Shown here piece after piece: positions 1 through 11,605 of a stretch of DNA of 64,000 nucleotides. The position numbers were made by a program, and so were the translations under genes. The stretch comes from Nymphalis io. Taxonomy: Eukaryota > Arthropoda > Insecta > Lepidoptera > Nymphalidae. The notes below the pieces were generated by a model. It saw only the letters and a list, made by a program, of their open reading frames with translations. It was not told the DNA's origin and searched no databases. Numbering within the stretch: position 1 is the stretch's first letter; every line of letters starts with the position of its first letter. Where the stretch lies: the NCBI RefSeq assembly GCF_905147045.1, contig NC_065918.1, positions 16,058,001-16,122,000 on the forward strand, given 5' to 3'.

Positions 1-1040
1 GGAACGACGCGAAGCAATACGAAAGTATCAAATTAACTTTGTGTATTTGTGGCCTGTGTTGTCGTCTTAATTAATCTGCAGCGAGACACGAGGAATATTT
101 CTTAAAATTTATTCTCTCTAAATATGTGGTATTTCTCATCCTTGAATAAGTTTTTGTAGAAATTTTCGTGTAATTCGCCGTGTTTGTCGCTGAAGGGTGA
201 CTACAGGTCAGGATACACGTTGCGTAAAATATTGGTTGCATTACGTCGCGTCGCGCCGCTATATGCCGCGATAAGAATAACTCAAAAACTTTTTATTGGC
301 TCTGGATAGCAAGATTCTGGAATCTGTAACTTTATAAGTTAATCACTGGACCACCGAGATAGTTAAAAACCTGAAATTACTGTTTGACCATATATAACTT
401 GAACTTATCGTTAGTTTAAAAGTCGACTGAGAAAACTAATGTTGAAAATGGCAATATTGTTTATTTCTTGGAGTAATAGTGCAAGAAATTTTATCAAAAA
501 TATAACACTCCGTCTTATGTCTTATTGCCTCTACTGGTGACAGGATAGCTGGTTCATTTTTCGCCCAGAGAATCGGAATTGCGATACAAAGGGGAAATAT
601 TTAACGCTTTAAAACAATATATGTTAATCTATATATTTTCGCATAAACGGTATAAACTATGTCAGTTCGATTTTATTAATTTTTATAATTTCTATACCTA
701 GTCTAAATACAGATATCAATTGTATTGACATAATTGAAATAGTTTTATTTTCTTTATAGTATTGTTTGAACAAATCAATATTGGACTACTCTAGTTATTT
801 CCGTCGCAACAGAACGGATACTCGACGTCGATCAGACACAAACAGACGGTGGGCGTTACGGACACATCAATTACGAATATTTCGCCAAACAGTTATTTTA
901 TTAAAGATTTTTTTTGTAACATAACATGATAGTATAGACCGCGAGTATTCCAGTCAAAATAGACATATCAGTTAACAATAATTTGCATAGAGATGATTTA
1001 TTTTATTTTTATGTTTTATATTAGGTATACTATTAAGTAC
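1..1040. other. AT-rich non-coding flank
   Basis: I see no open frame, RNA gene or recognisable repeat here. The first 300 bases are slightly richer in CG steps but hold no supported exon. Confidence 0.5.
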
Positions 1041-1044
1041 TACG

Positions 1045-1085
1045 ACGCACTGGGTAAAACTCATTCTGAGTTTTTCCCAGTGCGT
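1045..1085. repeat. Near-perfect short hairpin
   Basis: Arms ACGCACTGGGTAAAACTCA (1045-1063) and its inverse (1067-1085) match at 18 of 19 positions around a 3-nt loop; a wobble and one more pair extend the stem outward. It may be a MITE core. No neighbouring gene explains it. Confidence 0.7.
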
Positions 1086-1168
1086 TGATAGTCAGCCATT
1101 TGAAATAATTTTAATATTTTTTTTATTGATATTGATAGACAGACTGAACTAATAATAATAATATATAT

Positions 1169-1557
1169 CCTGATGGTAAGTTGACGCCACTACCCATAGA
1201 CTTTGGCACTATAAGAAATATTAACCACTCCTTGTTTACTCTTTAAATAGCCTATGCGCCAACAACCTTGGATACTAAGGTGTTAATTTATAGTTCCTTA
1301 GTATTTGCTATTACAAATTATATACCAAAAATGTCCATCGATCTACTAAAAAAAAATCCAAGTAAAAAGGTGAAAAATATCGGTGTTTGCTTTTATCTCG
1401 TAAACGGCGAGTGCTATTATCAACAAAAAATATTCAAATACCTTTTTTCCTCTAACCTCTAACGTTTTAAGCACCATGGTTGGTGGCACATTAGGGATGT
1501 TAGGATTGATTAAAATTTCTTATATCGCCAACCATGACCATTTACCAACAGGTGATC
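1169..1557. repeat. Two opposed fragments of repeat family B
   Basis: 1169-1285 matches the 'ctgatggtaag ... ccatagac ... rccaacaaccttgg' part of family B (see 7991-8283). 1473-1557 matches it again in the opposite direction (ttggtggcacatt ... accaacaggtgatc). Both are decayed; the spacer has no gene. Confidence 0.45.
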
Positions 1558-2800
1558 AATTTGCCGTCCAAAAAACCTCTGATATAATTTAATCATTCAC
1601 GCACAAGGTAATATCTGATAAAATAAAAATTACGATCAACATTTTATTTAATCATTTTTATAATTATGTTGTGTGTTAAATTAATACAAACGCGCAGAAT
1701 ATAACGAACCTTTTTATTTCAAGAAGTTGTGTCAAATCCTTCTACAATCCACTCCACTCATCACATTCGCATACCAGACTCCAATCCTTGAAAAGTTAGT
1801 TTTAGGGGTTCGTAGACTATAATAACTGGTATGCGAAATAATAACAAAATCAATTCTTTTTTTTTTAAATATAAACATATTTGCAAAAATAATGACAACA
1901 GATAATTAATCTTCTACTTAAACAATATGTTACGACCACGAAGAGCCAAAATAAAATTATGTATTTAATAGCTTATTATTCATTTAAAGAACTTTTCTCA
2001 CACTATATTTTAATTGCTATGTTATAAGCAACTAATTAGTCATACAATGATACTAGTCCGTCGAAATAAGCAATCTGATAAAATGAAGCCCATTTCTATT
2101 GTATAAACGTTTACAAGACTAATTTTGAACACTAATTTGAATTAAGGGAAGATCTCTCGACAGATAAACAGCTCTGTTTTTCTAATTGAAGACACGTGGA
2201 CTTTTAACCAAAGGTCGCTTGTACAATATATATATTTTAGACATCATAGATAAACTCGGTGGGAGGCATCCCGTCTGTGTGTGTATCTAAACGCGATAAA
2301 CTCAAAAAATATTTAACGGATTTTCATACGATTTTATTGAAGGCTTAATAAGTGTAATTCATAAAGTTTTAAATTATTATTTATTAAATTATAAATTAAA
2401 GGTGGCAGAAATAATCATGCAAACTGAAAGCTTTACTGGCTTGCATCACGTAAGTGTATAAAGTTATATGTAATACGATAGAAACATTTAATTTAGACGC
2501 TTATTTCACCATAAATATAGTTTTTTAATAAAAGCAATAACAAGATACGAAGTCAAAACCACTATTGTAATATATAGCAACTTGAAAATGGATTTGAATA
2601 CTTGAGAAGGTTTTTATGAAAAGATTAGGGGGTGGATTGGAACAAACTAAAGTTTAAGTTATTTAACATGGTAATATACCTATATATTTACAGCTCTCTT
2701 ACGTTAATAGTTGACTTTGGTGAAATTATGTGAATATAATATTTTAAGAGCGTCTAGCATCTTAGCCTTCTAGAAGTACTGCGTATTCGTCTCAAGAGAC
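1558..2800. other. AT-rich, no supported gene
   Basis: Around 1738-1800 a stretch resembles the RTE-type LINE remnant at 42762-43025 (catcacattcgcatacca). An 11-bp inverted pair, TCGCATACCAG and CTGGTATGCGA, lies near 1768 and 1828. Nothing else is recognisable. Confidence 0.35.
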
Positions 2801-2890
2801 TTTTTCTGAACACTAATCGCATCCTAATGCTATTAGATTCCGTAACGCGGCGTCACGATGTGAGAGAGTGGCGTACAATGTGAAAGTAAA

Positions 2891-3142
2891 TTGAATGCAG
2901 TCCGGTCTCGCCACACTGAAGCACGAATTGCGGAAAATCAGGAAGAGCGTGAGATTCGATTAGGCCCTGCTCGTAGGCGACACGAGATTGCGCGATTTGT
3001 AGAGAGAGTTGTCGAACGAGAACAGAGTTTAGCTAAGGACTGCATCCGTCACAAGTCGTGTGCAAGACTTGTGGCAAACATAATCCAGCGAGATCCAAAC
3101 GGTGTAGTTAGAAGAAGACCGACTAGGCCATGTCGTTCTTAG
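2891..3142 (+). pseudogene. Fragment encoding STPR-like 23-residue repeats
   Basis: The 83-codon frame shows two back-to-back 23-residue units, ARIAENQEEREIRLGPARRR plus HEI, then ARFVERVVEREQSLAKDCIR plus HKS, and the start of a third. The Arg/Glu spacing resembles the 'score-and-three' (STPR) repeats known from silkworm FMBP-1 and from repeat-rich N-termini of transposon proteins. The frame is isolated: I find no promoter, splice partner or downstream domain, and the repeats have drifted. A decayed transposon fragment is the likeliest reading. An exon of a host STPR gene is the alternative. Confidence 0.35.
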
Positions 3143-3801
3143 ACTGTCTGTTGGAGACAAGGCTGATTCTTATCACAAAAATAACCACTGTTTACCTACC
3201 GTTCCAAGAACATTTTATTGTTATTTAATTCTCAACTGTCTGCAAAAATAAAAATATAGACACATGTTCCACGCGTACGACGTCGCGGGTTGTACCAGGT
3301 TGTAGTTTGAAATTCAATCGATCGAAGCTCAGATAAATGGAACTGAAAGCACTGACTATTTTTATATGTACAAGGACAGGATTATGTCTGTCAGCTTTTA
3401 ATAATCTTATATACTAAAGTAGATGTTAGTATATTTGTTATAGAATATGTTGTTATTTATATATAAATTGCCACATGACTTATGAAGTAAAAACTCCTTT
3501 AATCGCGTTGCGCTGGTTAATCGTATGGGATAGCTCGTGGCTACGCTGTGACATGTCACATGTTAGCATGCTAAAGTTAATAATATAAATGTATAAATTA
3601 ATGAGGATAAATACTAAGAGTATATACAAATGAATGAATAAAAAAACATATAATAAAAATGGATAGAATTATTACTTCGAGTGCCAATAGATGTTGAAAT
3701 TGGACAAATACATTTAACAGTTTCAAGATTTCATTTCTATCGGCAGTCACTATGACAGCATGTTTTTCCATGGAGAAGATTTTGATGGAAAACATATTAT
3801 A
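3143..3801. other. No supported gene
   Basis: AT-rich sequence. Short frames on both strands here lack any recognisable domain or codon pattern. Confidence 0.4.
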
Positions 3802-3802
3802 A

Positions 3803-3955
3803 TGGCACGCTTTGTGGTTAATACCGACTGGTCTGTCGTGATGGCAACCGGCATGATGCTTACTTATGCCGTCGATCCCCCTTTCGCCGCTCCTCTGTAC
3901 ATAATTTTGTGTGGGCGTGTATTGTATGTTGCTACTCCGTGTGAGTATGTGTACT
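3803..3955 (-). repeat. Repeat family D, copy 1
   Basis: Read on the minus strand it carries the family D core, a GACGGCATAAG...GCRTCATGCCG block followed by GYCATCACG and a CAAAGCGTGCCA end. Other copies are at 54785, 57537 and 62379. The centre is a short inverted repeat (ATGCCGT...ACGGCAT in the better copies). I do not recognise its class. Confidence 0.5.
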
Positions 3956-5350
3956 AAGTTTGTTTATCTATCCGATTACTGTACACTTTACTTGTTCGCC
4001 CTTTACATACACAGTAATTTATTTATTTTTTCTTTACTTGTAACTACTTTTATTAACTATAAATTTATTTATAATTTGATGATTGATGTTTTTCTAATAT
4101 TTTATGTATCTATCAATGGCTTCATCATAATTTTGCAACTGCCTATCTGTTCACGTGGATTGAGCTCCGAGCAAATCATTTTATGAAGAATTTTTCATGG
4201 AAAATTTTGTCAGAAACAAGTCATAAGAAGTCGGCAAGTAAACAAGAACGGGCAACAAGTAAGTAAGTCGTTTAATTTCTGAACGAGTTACTTTAAGCTT
4301 CCTATTATATTATTGTAACCCGTGACTTTGCTTTGCCTATTTATGGAAATAAAATAAATAAATACATTTTTAGTATAGCGATGTTGTTACACTTTTTTCA
4401 TTTCAATTCTATTTTCATATCGGTCTTAATATTTTTATTTGTTATAGAATGAAAAGCTTTACGTATGTAAAGTCTGTGATGGTTAGTCTTATTAGGGACG
4501 TGCCGAATATTTATTAATGTTTCGATTTTTGCATTAAATTTCATCTAGATCGATCGGCCTCAACGGCCTAGTAGTAGTATAAAGAAGCATACAACAATGT
4601 TTGTATATGTAATTTCATAATGTCATGTTGACATTCAGAATTTACTTCTTTTAAAAACAGTAGCATCATATTAATATCGCCTGTAACGCCCTGAAAAGAA
4701 ATTTAGACTGTACTGTAGAAACAAAGATAATTTGCTAGAGGAGCCTTATCCATACACTTGACATTGTTGCTTTTTTATCGATGCTACAAAGCTACGTCTA
4801 CTCAATAAAGTTTTAATATGAAGGCGCAATTAAAGCAGCTTATATCCAAAATGATTCCACGGAAATATATTGTGTATTTGTGGTCTAACTAAAAAGAAGT
4901 AATGAATCACAAAATACGAATTAAACGTCATTTTATCAAGACACGAAAAGAACAATTCGAATGAGCTATTACGAGATAAAAATCATTTACAGATCATAAT
5001 GATATTTTACACAGACAGATAACAATTGCCCGCCTAAAAGAAAGCAAAACAAAAGAATCCTGTGACAGCTATGATATTTATGCTGCCAGTGTTATAATTC
5101 ACAGCTAATCGTTAACAATAAAATATTATATTTCAAAGCTTTAATAATTGATGATTCTTTATCTAATAGATTGATCATATATGATTTAAAAATATGCTTT
5201 ATCTTAACATACTTTAAATTCGATGCATTATTTTTTTTAAATAATATATACATAATTATAATAAACATGGCCTTGGCGAGATACCCAGATGTGAAACGTT
5301 AAAAGTCAATTTAGATAAATAAGTAGTAAAAGGTAGTAATGAGTAGTAAT
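3956..5350. other. AT-rich, no supported gene
   Basis: The stretch 4200-4375 ends in a run of AAATAAAATAAATAAATA, like the tail of a retroelement or processed sequence, but I cannot place it. No coding frame is supported. Confidence 0.35.
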
Positions 5351-5351
5351 A

Positions 5352-5395
5352 CGACACGAACAGGTTAACCGAGGGAGATTAACCTGTTCGTGTCG
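5352..5395. repeat. Perfect 17-bp inverted repeat
   Basis: CGACACGAACAGGTTAA at 5352-5368 is repeated exactly inverted at 5379-5395 around a 10-nt spacer. It sits at the left edge of a GC-rich island and may be a transposon end or a MITE fold-back. Confidence 0.75.
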
Positions 5396-5640
5396 CATGG
5401 GAGAGGTGGGGAATCACGAGTGGCTTGTGGCGGCATTTTGTGTCGGCGTTTAGTGGCCGGTGCGGGCCACAAGTAGCGAGCAGCGACGATTTGTAGCGTG
5501 TGGCGGCCACAGGCGTCAACTGTGTGCGGCGAATCCGTATAAAATGTATTAAAACTACAGGAAACTTGCCGGTGACGGCGTTTTGTGGTTGTGGTCGGTG
5601 GCCCGTGTGCGGCGACCCTTAAGCGAACAATTATAGTTAA
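5396..5640. repeat. GC-rich, GTGGC-rich island, probably a MITE body
   Basis: This block is far richer in G and C than its surroundings, with many degenerate GTGGCGGC, GTCGGCG and GTAGCGAGC words and an AT-rich patch near 5536-5555. No codon pattern survives comparison of the overlapping frames on both strands. Adjacent to the perfect hairpin, it is most likely a non-autonomous DNA element. Confidence 0.4.
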
Positions 5641-7990
5641 CGCAACTTTAAAGTATACACAAAAACTATGTATGATATGTGTCGCTAAAGTTGGCTCATG
5701 TTTCATCCATGTGAAAAAAATAGCACGTATCATCCTTATTTTACCCGTACGAAGTCGATGGTTGTCGATAAACACTTTTTGTATGTCACAGATAACAAAA
5801 AAATATGTAAATGCCAGGAAAAAGTATTACTTTATACAAATAGTGTTACCAAAAAATACGCATACATTTTCATTTTTGGCAACACTGATTTAGTAATATT
5901 TCTCTTATAGTCTAAATCCAGTATAATCTAACCTTTCACGGTTTATTTCATAAGGCCAAGTTTTTTGGGTAGAGAGAGTAAAAAATAAAAGAACAAGGAG
6001 CATATTTATTTTTTCCTTCCGTAGAATAAGACATTCTTAAAATAATTATTTTTCTCGTGTATGGGACGGACTTGGACGGGTTGCATTTATAAAAAAAAAG
6101 ACTCCGAGTTTACGGGAACAAAACGAAAATATAATTTATTCAAGAGGTTCTTACGAGAACTTTTGAATCGTCTTCTTAGAATGCTAATTTAAAATGAAAG
6201 TTACCACCGGCTTAGAATGTCGTTTCTACCGAATTTATGTTCCGATATTGTGTTTTGAAATACAATTGAATTTTATATTTATCCTGGGTGAGTTAAACGA
6301 ATACTTACTCCACGCTTTTTATCATCAGAGGTAAATTTATTAATTGGCAAAGCTAAGAACAATCGAGGAATTATATGTATTATAAAAGCGAACACTTAGC
6401 CCAATTAGGGATGAATCGATTTTACACGCACGCGTAACAAGTTTTACTTTACTTCTCGTATTTTTAAAATGTTTCAATCAAAATAATCAATATTATTATG
6501 GATACACAAAATATAATTGTAAATATACTGTAATCCCACAGTAATATGATTATAAGCTGGTAAGTTGCAATAACAATTCTTAATAATATTTCTTATGACC
6601 TGCGTTGAAGACAAACATCGTGATATCACTGCATTATATTATATGTACAATTTATATACTTCCACTTAAAAAGGTTAACACATCCTTACGATATTTCCTT
6701 TTAGCTCAACCACATATTTATTGAACAAACTAGATGCCTGGTGATTGTTAACTATTCTTCAACGCGTTCATGAGTTGTACGATTTTTTTTTGTATATACA
6801 TAATTTCAGACAAAGGTTTGAAAAACTAAACTTATCTAGTATATGTGCGCAGAGAATTGTTTAACGACATTTTTTTTAAAATAACCTTGGTTAAATTATT
6901 AACAGTAGTAACACTGAGATGTTATAAACAGAAAATGGATTGAGCAATATCCACAATAATTCACCACTATCTAGATAGTGACAAAGCATTTTTTTACATG
7001 TACAGTTTCTTTCTGAACAACTATATTCATTAAATGTATTATTCCGTAAGAAAATATACAAAATCAACACTGTTTTATAAATACTGACCACATAAAACAG
7101 TGTTAGTATAAAATTTTTAGGTAAACTTGCATGACGCGAATAATAAAAACGATTTTTAACAAACATTTGTGAATAAATTATAATATATATTTTATAAAAT
7201 TTTTAGACTTGAAAGTATTTATAATTAACAAGAGTAATTATTACGCACGTAAATATACGTACACTTACGCCAAAATACACATCCACACACACAATTAATT
7301 ATACGCTACTCAAAGCATTTAAAAACCTTTGTTTTTGACACACATACTTTATGAGGAAATAACTTCATTTATTTTTAATATATATAATTTATTATTCTAT
7401 CATTATCCGAATGTGTGATTAAATACAATCCAAAAGTTCAAGAGACATAACCCTTTCTTTAGGCTCAGTGCTGTTTCGGATGCTGCGCTCTTCTAGCCAT
7501 AAGGATACTCCGCTCATCATGCACTGCTCCTTAATGGGGTTTCATTAATTTCTTTCGTCACTGCGCCTGCCTCGTGTTTGCTGTCGCTGCATCAATGCGT
7601 AATCCTTGCGATTACTCCGTGTATATTATTTGATGCGCAGTCGAATAAATGAACCCTTAGTTTTTAGTGGATTTTTATAGATTTGGTATTAACAATTTTT
7701 TTTTCAAATGCGAAAGTTACTAGTAGTCGTAACAGCCTGCAAATATCCCAATACACATGAAAATTCAGTTGATTTTGCAAGAAGTTTGAATTTGGAATCG
7801 TCGGTTATGATTCTCTTTTTCAAATCACTGGGTCATCACGGCCTTTGTCAAAGATCTATAAATTAAATGTAATGAATATTAAATAGTGAGATTTTTTTAT
7901 CTAAGTAATGTTATAAATTATTGTATTTTTTTTTGTTTTTTCGAAGGATTGACCCTTATTTAATTTGGAGCTCATCAAGAATAATCCTTA
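5641..7990. other. AT-rich with one repeat fragment
   Basis: 6158-6236 is a plus-strand copy of family E (acttttgaatcgtc ... gttaccaccggcttagaatgt ... ttctaccga). The remainder, including 6900-7160, has only short frames without features. Confidence 0.4.
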
Positions 7991-8283
7991 TTTTTTTTTT
8001 ATAGAATAGGAAGGTGGACGAGCATATGGGCCACCTGACGGTAAGTGGTCACCAGACGCCCTTAGACATTGGCATTGTAAGAAATGTCAACCATCGCTTA
8101 AATAGCCAATGCGCCACCAACTTTGGGAACAAAGATTTTATGTCCCTTGTGCCTGTCATTACACTGGCTCACTCACCCTTCAAACCGGAACATAACAATA
8201 TCAAGTATTGCTGTTTTGCGGTAGAATATTTGATGAGTGGGTGGTACCTACCCAGACGAGCTTGCACAAAGCCCTACCACCAG
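7991..8283 (-). mobile_element. Family B poly(A)-tailed element, copy 1 (full length)
   Basis: This is a ~285 bp element present many times in the window. The plus strand shows a T-run, then ATAGAATAGGAAGG, CCACCTGA.GGTAAG, GCCACCAAC, TCACCCTTCAAACCGGAACA, GAGTGGGTGGTACCTACCCA and a CTACCACCAG end. Read on the minus strand it ends in a poly(A) run, so minus is taken as sense. It has no clear tRNA head; a B-box-like GGTTTGAAGGG sits too far in. It is familiar from nymphalid butterfly flanking sequences. Frames inside it are repeat shadows, not genes. Confidence 0.8.
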
Positions 8284-8379
8284 TAAACACGAAAATAACT
8301 TTTTGTAGCAGTTTGTAAATTATTTCACTGCTAATAAGGGCCTCAAATCCTACGCAGGTTTTGAGCTTATTATGTTTAC

Positions 8380-8440
8380 TTGCTAATAGGGATCTGAAAA
8401 AGCCCGTCTGAGTACCCACCCACTCATAAGTTATTCTAAT
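8380..8440 (+). repeat. Family B fragment
   Basis: The stretch AAAGCCCGTCTGAGTACCCA followed by CCCACTCATAAG resembles the 5' end of family B on its sense strand (GCTCGTCTGGGTAGGTACCA then CCCACTCATCAG). It is short and diverged. Confidence 0.35.
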
Positions 8441-8846
8441 ATTGCTTGCATTACTATTGTTATGACTCCGTGAAATTTTTACCTTTCGTAGCATCATCTA
8501 CGCCTATGAAGCTAATTTATCCTTAGACAAATACAACTAGTATGACTAAAATTCCAAGATACACTCAATAACACACACATTCGTACGAACATTTCATCTC
8601 ATCGAACTGTGGTGTCTATCTAATAACTTATTGTATCATGATGCCATGGGATCAAATCCCGGATCAAACTAATAATAAGTTAGTCATATTCTGTTACGAT
8701 AATCTTCAGGGTTTAGAAATACACGTTGCTTGCTTTCCTGGACTTGCACCTACGCCCTACGCTACACTCCCAAAATATTAGAGCTTAGTATTATTTTACA
8801 GCAAATTTCTTAATTTTTACTGATTTTATTTTATAAAATATACAAT

Positions 8847-10158
8847 GCTAGCTGTGCCCGCAGTTTCACCCCCGTATAACTTAACGAAATCACTGATAGC
8901 ATTCTTATAATATTTCAGTTAATACAACATCTTTTCTTCTGTTTTCGTTGTATACTAATTAGTATGTATTAATTAGTTTTTGCCGCACCCCGATCTAAGC
9001 AACATACAATTGGCCATGAGAAAAACATCATTCCCTTAAACCTATTCCGACTTACTTGAATGTATTTCCTTGTGCTTTATTTGTTGTGACTGCAAACGAT
9101 ACCTTCATACGAAATTGTTTCCTTTTGAAACTAAAACGTAAATCTGTTTATTAATAAGTACTAATTATCAACTAACCGTCTAACTGGTTAGTTTTTCACC
9201 CAGGGAATCAGAATGGCGATTCAACTGGAAATGCTGCTAATATTCTTGCCACCATTCCAAGCGGCACGATTCGTACAGTGACAATTTTTTTTAATATTTA
9301 TTTAAGGCACACTTGTCAAACTAACTGGCTAAGTATAAATTTAACAAAACCGTGAAAAAAATAATACGCGGCAACGAAACGAAATACCCACCTAACCTAT
9401 GAGTGCTTATATATGTATGAGTATTTTCAAACAACCTATTCAACTACCCGTTGAAGTCAAAACTATAAAAAGTACTAAAAACTGTATATGATCTCATCTC
9501 GATATCTTTCAGAAGTATTAATGCCATGTTTATAAAAACGACTTTTCAAATAATGCATTATTTTAAAACTAATCTAATATACCATACAAAACCTTAAAAT
9601 ATAGTCATATATATATACGCGTGGGCGCGTTAACCGACATATGCCAGGATAAGCTGAGTCCTGTTAAATATGATTGATCATATAGATCTGTGCCCAACTT
9701 ACATTGGAAATATTTAAATCTCTGAAACCGTCCATTTTCTAACTTTCTTTTTTTCCTATAAACTTTCAATCATCATTTTACATACTATCATTTATAGGTA
9801 TATTATATATAGTATAAGTAGCTATAGTTTCAGCCAATTCAACTGAACTGATATTTCATGGCATTTTTATCGAATAAATGTTCGACGTGATTCTTTAAAT
9901 TGACATAACTTTAATATTTATGAATCAATTGAAATCAAACAAACACTAAATTTTAAGTGAAGTTAGCCATAATACATTAGTGAAAATCGCATCGTTTATC
10001 CGTTAAGCCGTTTCTAAAACTAGCGTGCACAAACGCACAGGCAAACAGATAATCAGACAAACAGACAAAAATTCTAACAATCATTATTTTTCTATTGCCT
10101 TGATACAGATCCCCGATAATAGTTTTACTCAAATATCTTACATGTACAGACAGCGGAA
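8847..10158 (-). mobile_element. Helitron-derived remnant, copy 1
   Basis: On the minus strand, 9140-8990 reads MKVSFAVTNKAQG-like then CFSHGQLYVA, the C-terminal signature of Helitron Pif1-type helicases, but with stops and frame breaks. The left edge gives GCGGGCACAGCTAG, the CTAG-type Helitron 3' terminus. From 10158 down to 9610 it aligns in order with 20262-20760 (gagtaaaactattatcgg, gttagaatttttgtctgttt, aaagaatcacgtcga, tttcagagattta, gatcaatcatat). So this and copy 2 are the same ~1.3 kb element in opposite orientation. It is non-functional. Confidence 0.7.
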
Positions 10159-10654
10159 CCACAGCTACGGAACTAAACAACTCAGACCTATAAGGAACCA
10201 GTGCAAAAAAGTTAACTTAATTGTTTTTTTTTAAGTATTCGTGAAGCTGGTCTTAGAAATAATTTATTTCAATATTTTTTACGGAACAAATTCATTTTCT
10301 CTAATATGGAACCAATCGCCTGATTCACTAACTTTTGCCTACAATATGAGGTACCACTGACTGTATAAATTAGTATCAGTTGCATGTGTTTCAATACTGG
10401 ACAAGAAGTTAAACGAATTATTGAAAGGTAAGAGTTTGAAAATGTTTAAGCTTTGATTAAGCGTAAATTTTTCAGCTTAGTTTACGAGTTTTATGACTCT
10501 CAATATATAAGAACAATAAAAGAAAACGTAAGCCCTAAAACAGATAATAAAGCGTGTTAATTGTTCTTACAAGTTTCGTGGGGGTAACATTAAAAAAAAT
10601 AAGCCAGTTCTGTTCGGTTATTTTTATTTAAAAAACAGGCTTAATATTTCCAAA

Positions 10655-10950
10655 TTTTTTTTTTTTTTATAGAAAAGGAAGGCGGACGAGCATATGGGCC
10701 ACCTGATGGTAAGTGGTCACCAACGCTCTTAGACATTGGCATTGTAAGAAATGTCAACCATCGCTTACATATCCAATGCGCCACCAACCTTGGGAACTAA
10801 GATTTTATGTCCCTTGTGCCTGTAATTACACTGGCTCACTCACCCTTCAAACCGGAACACAACAATATCAAGTATTGCTGTTTTGCGGTAGAATATCTGA
10901 TGAGTGGGTGGTACCTACCCAGACGAGCTTGCACAAAGCCCTACCACCAG
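10655..10950 (-). mobile_element. Family B element, copy 2 (full length)
   Basis: It is nearly identical to copy 1, with a longer T-run (poly(A) tail on the sense strand) and the same CTACCACCAG end. The frames at 10713-11055 are shadows of it. Confidence 0.8.
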
Positions 10951-11337
10951 TTATTAAATACCTACTGTTATTCAAAATCTTCTTTTACCGTTGTCGTTGG
11001 CTGGAAAAGAAAAAATGACATCCACGCACCCTTATGTAATACTAGAGAATCTTGATTATCTCCGTTGCTTTACAGCGGTTAGGCAAAAATGTGATGATTA
11101 GCTTGTACTGGAGTGACTTTTGTTAGTAAACGAAGTAAGTGAGAATGAAACATGAGGTGAATTACAAATTGGAATGTAGTCTCTGATGTAGAGCCCGAGA
11201 CCTCAGACTAAAACTGTTATTATTCTTTTGACTTGAAACCAAGATGACCCATAGTGGATAGCCATGTGTATCTTAACTGAAGTTCGTGTATTCAACTACG
11301 GATAAGAACACTTTTTTTGTAACTGTTCGTTTATAAG

Positions 11338-11605
11338 ATTTTTTTATGTTATAGCTAGGTGGAAATGGGCCACCACGGTAACTACCACAAATAGACAATG
11401 ACGATGTAAGAAATATTAGCCCTTTATTACATCGCCAATGCACTATCAAGCTTGAGAATGAAGATGTTATGTCCTTTGTGCTTATAGTTCCACTAATTAA
11501 CTCAAACTGGTACGTATCAATACTAAGTATTACCGTTTAGCGGTAGAATATCTGTTGAGTGGGTGGTACCTACCGAGCCGAGCTAGCACAAAGCCCTGTC
11601 ACTTA
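11338..11605 (-). mobile_element. Family B element, copy 3 (diverged)
   Basis: The T-run, GGGCCACCACGGTAACTACC, GAGTGGGTGGTACCTACC and AGCACAAAGCCCTGTCAC landmarks are present in order, with many substitutions and small gaps, so this is an older insertion. Confidence 0.65.

Noticed and set aside
5365..5775. 136-codon minus-strand frame in the GC-rich island
   Set aside because: It is open because of base composition, spans the hairpin and a clear AT-rich boundary, and shows no domain; overlapping plus-strand frames are equally open.
10713..11055. Overlapping plus-strand frames of 82-101 codons
   Set aside because: They lie in family B copy 2, and the same peptides recur at 8014-8286, 30066-30257 and 61975-62163, so they are repeat shadows.
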